A DNA stretch of 64,000 bases from SAR324 cluster bacterium (GTDB lineage Bacteria; SAR324; XYD2-FULL-50-16; HCM1): NCBI GenBank assembly GCA_002995645.1, contig PUHO01000007.1, forward strand, positions 1 to 64,000. The letters are read 5' to 3'. Below are positions 9,132-17,164 of this stretch, one piece after another. Position 1 is the stretch's first letter, and each line of letters begins with the position of its first letter. The notes under the pieces were generated by a model, which had not been told where the DNA came from, ran no database searches, and saw nothing but the letters and a program-made list of their open reading frames with translations. Both the position numbers and the translations under genes were made by a program.

Positions 9132-9965
9132 ATGAATAATAATAATTGGAAAATTAATCCACCACTTCCAGACCTAGTATATGATTTTTCTAAGATTGAA
9201 GAACCGCAAACTAAAGAGCAAGTGGCAGCATACTATAATTCAAAAGAAATAGTAGCGTTACGAAAACATATATGCGAAATTGGAAAACGTATGTGGCAAA
9301 AAGATTTTGTTGACGGCAACGGCGGCAATATTTCCATTCGTATTTCTAAGAATTTAGTTTTATGTACGCCAACGCTCATATCAAAAGGTTTTATGACTGT
9401 AGAAGATATATGTATTGTTGATATGGAAGGTAACCAAAAACATGGCTATCGCCCTTCCACAAGTGAAATTAAAACCCATTTAGCAGTTATGAAACATAAT
9501 CCTAATGCCTTAGCATGCATTCATGGTCATCCACCGTATTTAACCTCTTATGCTGTAAGCGGCATTGTGCCGCCTAGTGGGATTATTTCCGAAGCGGATA
9601 TATTTTTAGGCAAAATCGTAAGCTCACCTTATCGCCATCCAGGATCTACAGAAATGCAAGAACTTATGGCAAACTATGCTCATGATCAATGTATATTATG
9701 GCAGAATCATGGGGCTTTTGTTCAAAGTGATAACCTAGAAGACGCTTATTGGAAGTTAGAAAATGCTGAAGCTGTGGCAAAAACCGTATCGTTAACATCA
9801 TTACACAAACAACCTCTAACAAGAATTCCTGAAGACGGTATAAAAAAACTCGTAGAACTAAGACTCGCCTTAGGAATGGAAGACAAACGTGAAAACTTAG
9901 AAGGAGAAGACTTATATAATACCAATACGTTCGCCAATCAAAAAATAGTATCAGTAGGAGAATAA
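9132..9965 (+). CDS. Class II aldolase, probable L-fuculose-1-phosphate aldolase
   Basis: 277 aa, a zinc-dependent class II aldolase/adducin-family protein. It has GNGGNISIRI near residue 60, the metal-binding CIHGHPPYLTS near residue 132 and WQNHGAFV near residue 192. It would cleave L-fuculose 1-phosphate to DHAP and L-lactaldehyde. It is about 60 residues longer than E. coli FucA (215 aa), with an N-terminal extension of about 45 residues, and belongs to a longer subgroup of the family. GGATAAAG precedes the ATG. No lactaldehyde reductase (fucO) is visible in the window. Confidence 0.88.
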   Translation: MNNNNWKINPPLPDLVYDFSKIEEPQTKEQVAAYYNSKEIVALRKHICEIGKRMWQKDFVDGNGGNISIRISKNLVLCTPTLISKGFMTVEDICIVDMEGNQKHGYRPSTSEIKTHLAVMKHNPNALACIHGHPPYLTSYAVSGIVPPSGIISEADIFLGKIVSSPYRHPGSTEMQELMANYAHDQCILWQNHGAFVQSDNLEDAYWKLENAEAVAKTVSLTSLHKQPLTRIPEDGIKKLVELRLALGMEDKRENLEGEDLYNTNTFANQKIVSVGE

Positions 9966-9966
9966 T

Positions 9967-10392
9967 ATGCTGAAATCTATACCGTCTATAATTAGCCCGG
10001 AGCTATTAAAAGCTCTTGCAGAAATGGGGCACGGCGATGAAATAGTTTTAGCTGACGCCCATTTCCCGGCTCATAGAATTCATAAGAATGTTATTCGCTG
10101 TGACGGCTTAAAAAATACCGATCTTTTAGAAGGAATTATGACTCTTTTTACTTTAGATGATTATTCTCCGGATAACATTGTAATGATGTCCCCAGTTCCT
10201 GGCGATGTTGCTGATAAATCTGTAGCGGATCGTTATTTATCTGCCATAGAAAAGCATGAAAAAAATCGGCAAATTACTTTTATTGATCGTTTTGCTTTTT
10301 ATGATCGTGCTAAAAATGCATATGTTATCATAGTAAGCGGCGAATTAGCAAAATATAGTAATATCATTCTTAAAAAGGGGGTGATAACATAA
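9967..10392 (+). CDS. fucU: L-fucose mutarotase (RbsD/FucU family)
   Basis: 141 aa, the usual FucU length. It interconverts the alpha and beta anomers of L-fucose to feed the isomerase. Family marks are PELLKALAEMGHGDEIVLADAHFPA at 13-37, with the catalytic His within it, and the C-terminal YANIILKKGV-like end, here YSNIILKKGV. It begins 2 bp after the aldolase stop with GGAGAATAAT before the ATG, so it is translationally linked. It is the last gene of the locus; repeat array B starts about 150 bp later. Confidence 0.92.
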   Translation: MLKSIPSIISPELLKALAEMGHGDEIVLADAHFPAHRIHKNVIRCDGLKNTDLLEGIMTLFTLDDYSPDNIVMMSPVPGDVADKSVADRYLSAIEKHEKNRQITFIDRFAFYDRAKNAYVIIVSGELAKYSNIILKKGVIT

Positions 10393-10539
10393 AAAAGAAT
10401 AAGAGGACAAGCTAAGATAATTTTAATTTATTAGATCGATTATGTAATGCTAACTTCTGATGTGTATAGTAACTATTTGAAATATATTGTTATTCTGTAA
10501 GATAAAGTTGTTGGAAGTTGGCGTTACATATGTTTGGCG

Positions 10540-11660
10540 CGTCAGGCAAGGGATCGGCAATTTGATAGGCGTGCAAAAAAAGAAAGAGGGTAAGTAAAAA
10601 ATAATGTAGCCGGTACTTTTATAGCGTCAGGCAAAGATGTGGCGGGCTTCCTCTCAATGGGCGTTTGTCTTACTTCTTCGTACTTTTAGAGCGTTAGGCA
10701 AGGGAACGGCAATTTGATAGGCGTGCATAAAAAGAAAGCGGTTAAGTAAAAGAATAATGTAACCGGTACTTTTAGAGCGTCAGGCAAGAGCTCGGCGATC
10801 TTCCTCTCAATGGGCGTTTGTCTTACCTCTTCGTACTTTTAGAGCGTCAGGCAAGGACTCGGCGCTCTTAGAGGCGTACGAAATGACAGCAAAAGCAGTA
10901 GTAAAAAAAGCTATAGAATTGATAGCAGTGCATAAAAAAGAAAGAGGGTAAGAAAAAAAAATAATGTAGCCGGTACTTTTAGAGCGTCAGGCAAGGGATC
11001 GGCGGTCTTCCTCTCAATGGGCATTTGTCTTACCTCTTCGTACTTTTAGAGCGTTAGGCAAGAGCTCGGCAATGTGATAGCAGTGCAAAAAAAGAAAGAG
11101 GGTAAAAAAAAAATAATGTAGCCGGTACTTTTAGAGCATCAGGCAAGGGCTCGGCAGTCTTCCTCTCAATGGGCGTTTGTCTTACCTCTTCTTACTTTTG
11201 GATCGTTAGGCAAAGACGCGGCAGTCTTATAGGCGTGCATAAAAAGAAAGAGGGTAAGAAAAAAAAATAATGTAACCGGTACTTTTAGAGCGTCAGGCAA
11301 GGGCTCGGCAATTTGATAGCAGTGCAAAAAAAGAAAGAGGGTAAGTAAAAGAATAATGTAGCCGGTACTTTTAGAGTGTCAGGCAAGGGCTTGGCGGGCT
11401 TCCTCTCAATGGGCGTTTGTCTTACCTCTTCGTACTTTTAGAGCGTTAGGCAAGGGATCTGCAATTTGATAGGCGTGCATAAAAAGAAAGCGGTTAAGTA
11501 AAAGAATAATGTAGCCGGTACTTTTAGAGCGTCAGGCAAGGGATCGGCGATCTTCCTCTCAATGGGCGTTTGTCTTACCTCTTCGTACTTTTAGAGCGTC
11601 AGGCAAGGGATCGGTAATTTGATAGGCGTGCAAAAAAAGAAAGAGGGTAAATAAAAAAAA
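10540..11660. repeat. Tandem repeat array B (about 7 units of ~153 bp)
   Basis: Units start with GTARCCGGTACTTTT at about 10605, 10759, 10965, 11118, 11272, 11358 and 11511. Three of the six spacings are 153-154; the outliers are 206 and 86, which look like an internal gain and loss. Each full unit is composite: a GAGCGTCAGGCAAGGG core, a CTTCCTCTCAATGGGCGTT segment, a second GAGCGT(C/T)AGGCAAGGG core and an A-rich tail ending GAAAGAGGGTAAG. The core and tail match array A at 10-481. Units abut without spacers, so this is not a CRISPR array. No coding sense is seen. Confidence 0.88.
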
Positions 11661-11673
11661 ATAATTTATTACA

Positions 11674-11702
11674 TTGACAAAACTATTTTTATAAGATATA
11701 AA
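11674..11702 (+). promoter_or_regulatory. Sigma-70-type promoter for the first tRNA
   Basis: TTGACA at 11674-11679 and TATAAA at 11697-11702 with a 17-bp spacer. It ends 12 bp upstream of the mature 5' end of the tRNA, ideal placement for tRNA transcription. Confidence 0.75.
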
Positions 11703-11714
11703 ATAAAAAAATAT

Positions 11715-11791
11715 GGCGAAGTAGCTCAGCTGGCTAGAGCGTACGACTCATAATCGTAAGGTCGGGAGTTCGACCCTCCCCTTCGCTACCA
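11715..11791 (+). tRNA. tRNA with anticodon CAT (elongator Met or Ile2), copy 1
   Basis: 77 nt cloverleaf with encoded CCA. The acceptor stem GGCGAAG pairs with CTTCGCT (G-U at 1-72). The D arm is GCTCAGCTGGCTAGAGC and the anticodon stem TACGA/TCGTA closes the loop CTCATAA, giving CAT. The T arm GGGAG-TTCGACC-CTCCC is complete. It lacks the C1-A72 mismatch and GGG/CCC anticodon stem of initiator tRNA. Elongator tRNA-Met and lysidine-modified tRNA-Ile2 share this anticodon, and I cannot separate them by eye. Confidence 0.93.
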
Positions 11792-11796
11792 ATTTT

Positions 11797-12597
11797 CTTG
11801 CCCTCAAATCCCTTAAATTTTATAAGCATAGCCCTTGCTATGAAAACTATTGCTTGTTACTCGTAGCCAACTGTGACTATGACAACAAGGCTATAATAAA
11901 AATAAAACTTGCCTTAAACTCCTTTAATTTCATAAACATAGCCCATACTATGGCAACTATTGCTTATTACTCGTAGCCAACTTTGACTATGACAACAAGG
12001 AAATAATAAAAATCTAACTTACCTTAAATCCCTTTTAATTTCAAAAACATAGCCCTTGCTATGGTAACTACTGCTTGCTACTTGTAGCCAACTTTGACTA
12101 TGACAACAAGAAAATAATAAAAATAAAACTTGCCTCAAATCCCTTTAATTTCATAAACATAGCCCCTACTATGACAACTACTGCTTATTACTCGTAGCCA
12201 ACTTTGACTATGACAACAAAGAAATAATAAAAATAAAACTTGCCTTAAATCCCTTATAATTTCATAAGTATAGCCCCTACTATGACAACTATTGCTTGTT
12301 ACTCTTAGCCAACTTTGACTATGACAACAAAGAAATAATAAAAATATAACTTGCCTCAAATCCCTTATTATTTCATAAACATAGCCCCTACTATGACAAC
12401 TATTGCTTGCTACTTGTAGCCAACTTTGACCATGACAACTATTACTCGTAGCTAACTTTGGCTATTGCAATAAGGAAAAAACTAGGCTATAATAAAAATA
12501 TAACTTGCCTTGCTTTCGCAAATCCCTTATAATTTTATAAACATACCCCCTGTTATGGTAATTATTACCTGTTATCTTAGTTATATAAAGTAAATAG
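11797..12597. repeat. Tandem array of ~110-bp units between the two tRNAs
   Basis: Units begin with CTTGCCTYAAATCCCTT at about 11797, 11908, 12018, 12129, 12239, 12350 and 12504. Five spacings alternate 111 and 110, then one is 154. Each unit includes CATAGCCCYTACTATG, then TTACTCGTAGCCAACTTTG, then GACTATGACAACAA. The trailer after the second tRNA (12675 on) starts like a diverged unit, so the array seems to have grown from a tRNA 3' trailer. The period is not a multiple of three, which argues against coding. Confidence 0.85.
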
Positions 12598-12674
12598 GGC
12601 GAAGTAGCTCAGCTGGCTGGAGCGTACGACTCATAATCGTAAGGTCGGGAGTTCGATCCTCCCCTTCGCTACCA
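12598..12674 (+). tRNA. tRNA with anticodon CAT, copy 2
   Basis: 77 nt, identical to the copy at 11715-11791 except for two visible changes (GGCTGG for GGCTAG in the D loop and TTCGATC for TTCGACC in the T loop, where it leaves the stem usable). CCA is encoded. It lies 806 bp downstream of copy 1 in the same orientation, consistent with a local duplication. No clear -35 box is seen just upstream, so it may depend on transcription through the array. Confidence 0.92.
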
Positions 12675-12845
12675 ATTTTATTTTCCTTGATTACCTTTAA
12701 TTTTATATAGATAGCTTGTCGTTACATGATAACTATTGCCTATTTTTTGCTTCCCCTTTGTTGCTCGTGTTATAAATAAAATTTTGTTATTATATTTTTT
12801 AATTAAATCAATTTGATAACTAAATTGATAGTGTAAAATTCTAGC

Positions 12846-12874
12846 TTGCATTACTTGCTGTAATGTAGTAATAT
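12846..12874 (+). promoter_or_regulatory. Putative promoter of the molybdenum-nap operon
   Basis: TTGCAT at 12846-12851, a 17-bp spacer and TAATAT at 12869-12874, about 35 bp before the moaE ATG. The leader is too short for a molybdenum cofactor riboswitch. Confidence 0.5.
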
Positions 12875-12908
12875 ACAAAATCATACGTATATTTATATTT
12901 ATTTCACT

Positions 12909-13364
12909 ATGTTAGAACAAAACGCAATTCACGTTGAATTATCATCAACTGCTCTTTCTATGGATAAAGCGCTTGCGTTCGTTCAAACAGAAGAATACGG
13001 CGGCATTGCTAGCTTTATTGGCACAGTAAGAAACCAAAATGAAAATAAAGAAGTCGAATCGCTTTTTTATGAAGCACACACAAGCTTAGCCCAAAATACG
13101 TTAATGGAAATAGCAAACGAAGCGCGTAGCAAATTCTTTCCTGCAAAAGGGAAAATATGGATTTCTCATGCACTTGGTAAACTCGCATTAGGCGATAAAG
13201 CCGTTATTGTTGCAGTGGCGACAAAGCACCGCGCCGCATGTATGCAAGCTTGCCAATATATTATAGAAGAATTAAAACAACGCGCGCCTATTTGGAAACA
13301 AGAAAACTACACAAAAGGAGATCAACAATGGCTAGATGGAAAAAGTATTATACCTACAGTATAA
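12909..13364 (+). CDS. moaE: Molybdopterin synthase catalytic subunit
   Basis: 151 aa, normal MoaE length. MoaE with thiocarboxylated MoaD inserts the dithiolene sulfurs into precursor Z. Family marks are GGIASFIGTVRNQN near residue 30, LFYEAHTSLAQ near residue 57, ISHALGKLALGDKAVIVAVATKHRAAC near 90-115 and the catalytic region IWKQE with its conserved Lys near residue 132. It is the first gene of the run. No moaD, moaA or moaC is in the window. Its 3' end overlaps modA by 37 bp. Confidence 0.92.
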   Translation: MLEQNAIHVELSSTALSMDKALAFVQTEEYGGIASFIGTVRNQNENKEVESLFYEAHTSLAQNTLMEIANEARSKFFPAKGKIWISHALGKLALGDKAVIVAVATKHRAACMQACQYIIEELKQRAPIWKQENYTKGDQQWLDGKSIIPTV

Positions 13365-14053
13365 AATCGCTTTTAGCTCTTTTTTTATTTTGCCACTTCG
13401 CTAACGTTGGCTTTGCAAAAGACCTGCACATAGCCGTTGCTTCTAGCTTTTATCAAACTGCTTCTTTATTAGCCGATGCGTTTCAAAAACAAACGCATAT
13501 CAAAAGCTCTGTTGTTTTTGCTTCTTCTGGCGTTTTAGTGACAAGATACAAACAAGGCGCGGACTATGACCTTTTGCTTGTGGCTAATCCGGCGTACCTT
13601 AAGAAAATAACTTTTTCTGCTAAAGCTTTAGTTGCTCAAGATCAAGTTGCTTATTGGAAAGTTGATTCGAAAGTAAAAATTAATTGGGATCAAATGGTTG
13701 CGAACTTACAAACAGCACCGGTTGCCTTAGCAAATACAGTCACTGCGCCTTTTGGTGAGTTTACAAAAAACTTCCTTACACAAAAGCATATTAAAACAAA
13801 AAAACAAACTTTAGGAATGAACGAACAAATGACCTATATGCTGGTGAGTAAGAACATGGTAAGTCAAGGGTTTGTTTCTGCTGCGCGGTTAACGAATAAA
13901 AAAATAAATAAAGATCATTGGATTACTTTGCCTGTTTATATCCCGCTATGGATTGCCGTTTTACATCAAAGTAAAGAAGAGGCAAAATACCTTGCTTTTT
14001 TGAAAACAAAAACAGCAAAGCAAATTTTGAAAAAACAAGGTTATCAACATTAA
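13328..14053 (+). CDS. modA: Molybdate ABC transporter binding protein
   Basis: 241 aa from the ATG at 13328. A frame open from 13238 overlaps moaE far more, but the ATG at 13328 has AAAAGGAG 7 bp upstream and starts a proper Sec signal peptide (RWKK, hydrophobic LLALFLFC, cleavage near GFAKD). Mature motifs fit ModA: LHIAVASSFYQT, VVFASSGVL and ALANTVTAPFGEFTK. It binds molybdate or tungstate in the periplasm for ModB. The 37-bp overlap with moaE suggests translational coupling. Confidence 0.88.
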   Translation: MARWKKYYTYSIKSLLALFLFCHFANVGFAKDLHIAVASSFYQTASLLADAFQKQTHIKSSVVFASSGVLVTRYKQGADYDLLLVANPAYLKKITFSAKALVAQDQVAYWKVDSKVKINWDQMVANLQTAPVALANTVTAPFGEFTKNFLTQKHIKTKKQTLGMNEQMTYMLVSKNMVSQGFVSAARLTNKKINKDHWITLPVYIPLWIAVLHQSKEEAKYLAFLKTKTAKQILKKQGYQH

Positions 14054-14092
14054 TAGCGCGGGAAAAACAAGAATGAAGCAAAATAAAGAGAA

Positions 14093-14746
14093 ATGGAAAG
14101 CTTTCTAGTTGCCTTATGGCTTTCTTGTAAACTCGCTTTTGTGAGTAGTGCGCTGCTTAGTGTTATATGCATTCCTCTTGGCTTGTGGTTAGTTTATCCG
14201 TCTCGTTGGTGGAAAGAAGCGTTGTTCCTTGTGCTTTCTTTGCCTATGATTTTGCCACCGACTGTAATCGGTTTCTATTTGCTTCTTTTGTTTGGTAAAG
14301 GCGGGTTGTTGGCACCGTTTCATTTTGCGTTTACCTTCCAAGGCATGGTGATTGGTATGACGATTTTTTCATTGCCGTTTTTTTTGCAAACTTGGGTTTA
14401 TGCACTCAAACGAATGCAAAGCTGGTATTATGAAGTTTTTTTTCTTGAAGGCGGAAAATGGATAGGGCTTTTATGTTATATTTGCGTTCCTGCTTTTATA
14501 TTAGATATGATTGGCGGCTTTATTCTTGCCTTTATTCATGGGATTGGTGAATTTGGTATGGTGTTTATGGTCGGCGGTGCCATTGCTGGCGAAACAAAAA
14601 CCGCATCTATCGCCATATTTGAAAAAGTAGCCTTGTTAGATTACAAAGCGGCGCATTTGTATTCTTTCATTTTAATTTTAACTACCTTTACTTTACTGAT
14701 TATCGTTAAATTACTTTTTGAAAAAAGAAAAATACAAACTATTTAA
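14093..14746 (+). CDS. modB: Molybdate ABC transporter permease
   Basis: 217 aa with about five hydrophobic helices. The C-terminal half carries the ABC-permease coupling loop and the ModB-typical GIGEFGMVFMVGGAIAGETKTASIAIF (compare GEFGAT...PGETRT in E. coli ModB). It lies 39 bp after modA. The next gene is moeA, not modC, so the ATPase partner must be encoded elsewhere or be shared with another transporter. Confidence 0.88.
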   Translation: MESFLVALWLSCKLAFVSSALLSVICIPLGLWLVYPSRWWKEALFLVLSLPMILPPTVIGFYLLLLFGKGGLLAPFHFAFTFQGMVIGMTIFSLPFFLQTWVYALKRMQSWYYEVFFLEGGKWIGLLCYICVPAFILDMIGGFILAFIHGIGEFGMVFMVGGAIAGETKTASIAIFEKVALLDYKAAHLYSFILILTTFTLLIIVKLLFEKRKIQTI

Positions 14747-14759
14747 TTAATGTAAAACA

Positions 14760-15989
14760 ATGATTACATACCAAGAAGCAATACAAAAACTGCTAAACGA
14801 AGCAGATCGAACATTAGAATCGCAGTTGCTAGATTGGAAAGACGCGCAACGAAGGATAGTAGCAAAAGATTGTTATGCACAAATAGACTCGCCGCCGTTT
14901 TCTAATGCGGCAATGGACGGGTATGCAGTGCAAGCAAAGAAGCTAGCAAACGCAAGCAAAGCAAAGCCGGTTATCCTTACAGTGGGGCAAGCTGTTTTTG
15001 CAGGTGATACAAAGGAAAATGAAAGCAATGCCGACGCAATTCCCATTATGACAGGGGCGAAAGTCCCTAAAGGATACGATAGTGTGGTTCGTATAGAAGA
15101 TACAAAACAAAGGGAGGATTCGCAAGTCGCGTTTTTCACAAAAGTAAAACCAGGTGAAAACAAGCGCGATAAAGGAACTGATTTTAAACGTGACAGTTTG
15201 ATACTCAAAAAAGGGGAAGAAGTAACGCCGTTTAACACGCTAAGCGCTATTGCCGCCGGTATTCGCCAAGTAGAGGTATGGAAAAAAATACGTATAGGAC
15301 TTGTTGCTACAGGTGATGAAATTGAGTCGGTTACTAACAGCAAACCTTTAACAGACGGGCAAATTTACGATAGCAATATGCCGGCGCTCCAAGCGTACCT
15401 AGAGGCGCAAGGTTGCGAGGTGGTTCATGTTGGTAAAATTAAAGACTTGCCTAGCTTATTAGAAACAAAAATACGGTACTTTACACAACAAGAAATAGAT
15501 ATTATAATAACTATAGGTGCGGTTTCTAAAGGTGCAAAAGACTTTATTCCAAGCGTATTTGAAGCGCAAGGGGCAACTTGTTTGTTTCACAGAGTGGCGA
15601 TTCGTCCGGGTAAGCCAATATACGCCGGTCTAATGAGAAAAGACAAGCCTATTTTATGTTTAGGTTTTCCAGGAAATCCGATTTCTTCGCTAGTTGCCGC
15701 CCGTTTTTTCTTGTATCCTTATATACGGCACATACAAGGACTAGCACAAGAAAAGCCGTTTATTGCTAAGTCGGTTAATTCGTTTCAACGAAAAAATAAC
15801 CGGTTACGGTATTTCTTAAAAGCAAAGTACGTGGCAACACAAGGAGGCAATATAGAAGTTAAGATTTTAGACGGACAGGAATCCTATAAAAGTTATCCAC
15901 TAGTGCAAGCTAATTGTTGGGTGATGGTGCAAGAAGATAAACAAAGCATACAAGAAGGCGAGCTTGTGACTTGCTATTTAATGTCGTAA
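14760..15989 (+). CDS. moeA: Molybdopterin molybdenumtransferase
   Basis: 409 aa, typical MoeA length. It inserts molybdate into adenylylated molybdopterin. Marks are SPPFSNAAMDGYAV near residue 43, GENKRDKGTDFKRD near residue 131, GLVATGDEI near 180, DSNMPALQAYL and the FPGNPISSLVAARFFLYP segment near residue 300. The usual TGGVSxGxxD motif reads TIGAVSKGAKD, with one Gly replaced by Ala. It starts 13 bp after modB and ends 5 bp before mobA. Confidence 0.93.
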   Translation: MITYQEAIQKLLNEADRTLESQLLDWKDAQRRIVAKDCYAQIDSPPFSNAAMDGYAVQAKKLANASKAKPVILTVGQAVFAGDTKENESNADAIPIMTGAKVPKGYDSVVRIEDTKQREDSQVAFFTKVKPGENKRDKGTDFKRDSLILKKGEEVTPFNTLSAIAAGIRQVEVWKKIRIGLVATGDEIESVTNSKPLTDGQIYDSNMPALQAYLEAQGCEVVHVGKIKDLPSLLETKIRYFTQQEIDIIITIGAVSKGAKDFIPSVFEAQGATCLFHRVAIRPGKPIYAGLMRKDKPILCLGFPGNPISSLVAARFFLYPYIRHIQGLAQEKPFIAKSVNSFQRKNNRLRYFLKAKYVATQGGNIEVKILDGQESYKSYPLVQANCWVMVQEDKQSIQEGELVTCYLMS

Positions 15990-15993
15990 ACAA

Positions 15994-16584
15994 ATGCAAA
16001 ACATAGGTATTGTGTTAGGTGGTGGGAAAAGTTCCCGTATGCAACGAGATAAATTAACTTTGTCTTGGGATAATACGACGCTTTGGCAACATGCAGAAGC
16101 AAAATTGCATAAAGCCAATATGGAAAAGGTATATATAAGCACGCCAAAACAGGTTACTTTGCCGCCAAGTGCCAACGTGCTTTACGACGTAACAAAGAAC
16201 GCCGGTCCTATTGGGGCAGTGCAAGCTGTGTGTGCTAAATACCAAACGCAAGAAGAGCTGAATATAACGGTGTTACCTGTGGATATGCCTTATATTGAAA
16301 CGAATTTTCTTTTGTCGTTAAAGAAAAAACTAGACTTGGTAACTGACGGCAATGCGGTTAGTGTGGAAAATTTTTATTTTCCTTGTATATTACATATGAA
16401 TAGCCAGTCAAAAAAAAAGATAACTTCGTTTATTGGAAAACCGTGGCATAGCTTTTTGCAAGCTTTATCTGTTCACTACCTTCCATTGACAAAGCAAGAA
16501 GAAGAAAAGTTTTTAAATATAAACCATTTAGCAGATTATATATTTTTATATAAAGGAAAGGTACATGATAAAATTAATCCTTGA
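15994..16584 (+). CDS. mobA: Molybdenum cofactor guanylyltransferase
   Basis: 196 aa. It attaches GMP to molybdopterin to make the bis-MGD cofactor needed by NapA, which is encoded just downstream. The nucleotide-binding N-terminus is GIVLGGGKSSRMQRDK (family consensus LAGGxSSRMGxDK, with Gly replaced by Gln here). Later marks are GPIGAV near residue 70 and LPVDMPYI near residue 97. The 3' end overlaps the next gene by 20 bp. Confidence 0.88.
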   Translation: MQNIGIVLGGGKSSRMQRDKLTLSWDNTTLWQHAEAKLHKANMEKVYISTPKQVTLPPSANVLYDVTKNAGPIGAVQAVCAKYQTQEELNITVLPVDMPYIETNFLLSLKKKLDLVTDGNAVSVENFYFPCILHMNSQSKKKITSFIGKPWHSFLQALSVHYLPLTKQEEEKFLNINHLADYIFLYKGKVHDKINP

Positions 16585-16882
16585 GGAAAATAAAATACGA
16601 ATACGTTTACTTCCGGAAGATGCGGACGCTTTACTTAACGAGCAAATACTAACAAGAAAACTATTTTTGCCAAGTGGGCAAGAATTGACAATAGAAGTAT
16701 CACCATGTAAGTTTCCAAAACCAATAGAAGAAAAAGAAGGGATAATCCGTGTTTTTGTTGATTTTATGCAACTACAAGAATTACAAGTACCGTCTAAGAA
16801 AGGGGTTTTACTCACAAAGACGCCAGTTGATATTTTTATAGAAATAGACATGAAACAACGTAAACCGGATCAAGGTAAATAG
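16565..16882 (+). CDS. Small conserved-looking protein in the mob-nap operon (possible DUF7009)
   Basis: 105 aa, soluble, no signal peptide or membrane segment. The N-terminus ENKIRIRLLPEDADALL resembles, from memory, the start of the DUF7009 family, but I am not certain. AAAGGAAAGG precedes the ATG, and the gene overlaps mobA by 20 bp and stops 1 bp before napD, so it is surely translated as part of this operon. A role in molybdoenzyme maturation is a guess from position. Confidence 0.7.
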   Translation: MIKLILEENKIRIRLLPEDADALLNEQILTRKLFLPSGQELTIEVSPCKFPKPIEEKEGIIRVFVDFMQLQELQVPSKKGVLLTKTPVDIFIEIDMKQRKPDQGK

Positions 16883-16883
16883 T

Positions 16884-17132
16884 ATGAGTATTATGGGCGC
16901 GTTAATCCAAGTAAAAGAAGAAGGAAAAGAACAAATTAGGACTTTTCTAGAAACGCAAATTAATGTTAAGATACTAGGAGAGAACGATAAACATGAAATG
17001 GCTATTGTTATAAACGAACCAAATGAAAATATATTTTTGCAAACAATAGAAAGTATAAACGCGCAAGAGCACATTATTGCGTTTAATTACACAGAACATT
17101 ATAGTGAAGACGCTGTACAAGAAGAATCATGA
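16884..17132 (+). CDS. napD: NapD chaperone for periplasmic nitrate reductase
   Basis: 82 aa, a small ferredoxin-fold protein of the NapD family. It binds the Tat signal peptide of NapA and delays export until cofactor insertion. The N-terminus (MSIMGALIQVKEEGKEQI) and the AIVINEPNENIFLQTIESINAQEHI segment match the family pattern of two beta-alpha-beta halves. It lies 32 bp upstream of napA. Confidence 0.82.
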   Translation: MSIMGALIQVKEEGKEQIRTFLETQINVKILGENDKHEMAIVINEPNENIFLQTIESINAQEHIIAFNYTEHYSEDAVQEES

Positions 17133-17164
17133 TCATTAATGTTTATTTTTTAACGAGATAGAAT

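Noticed and set aside
10540..11660. CRISPR array
   Set aside because: Units abut each other, are long and composite, and have no unique spacers; no cas genes are nearby.
11715..11791. Initiator tRNA-fMet
   Set aside because: It lacks the C1-A72 mismatch and the three G-C pairs in the anticodon stem.
12135..12359. 74-aa minus-strand ORF in the tRNA spacer
   Set aside because: It follows the 110-bp unit, whose length is not a multiple of three, so it exists by chance in two units only.
13238..13327. Extended N-terminus for modA
   Set aside because: It would overlap moaE by over 120 bp and bury the signal peptide; the ATG at 13328 has a strong ribosome binding site.
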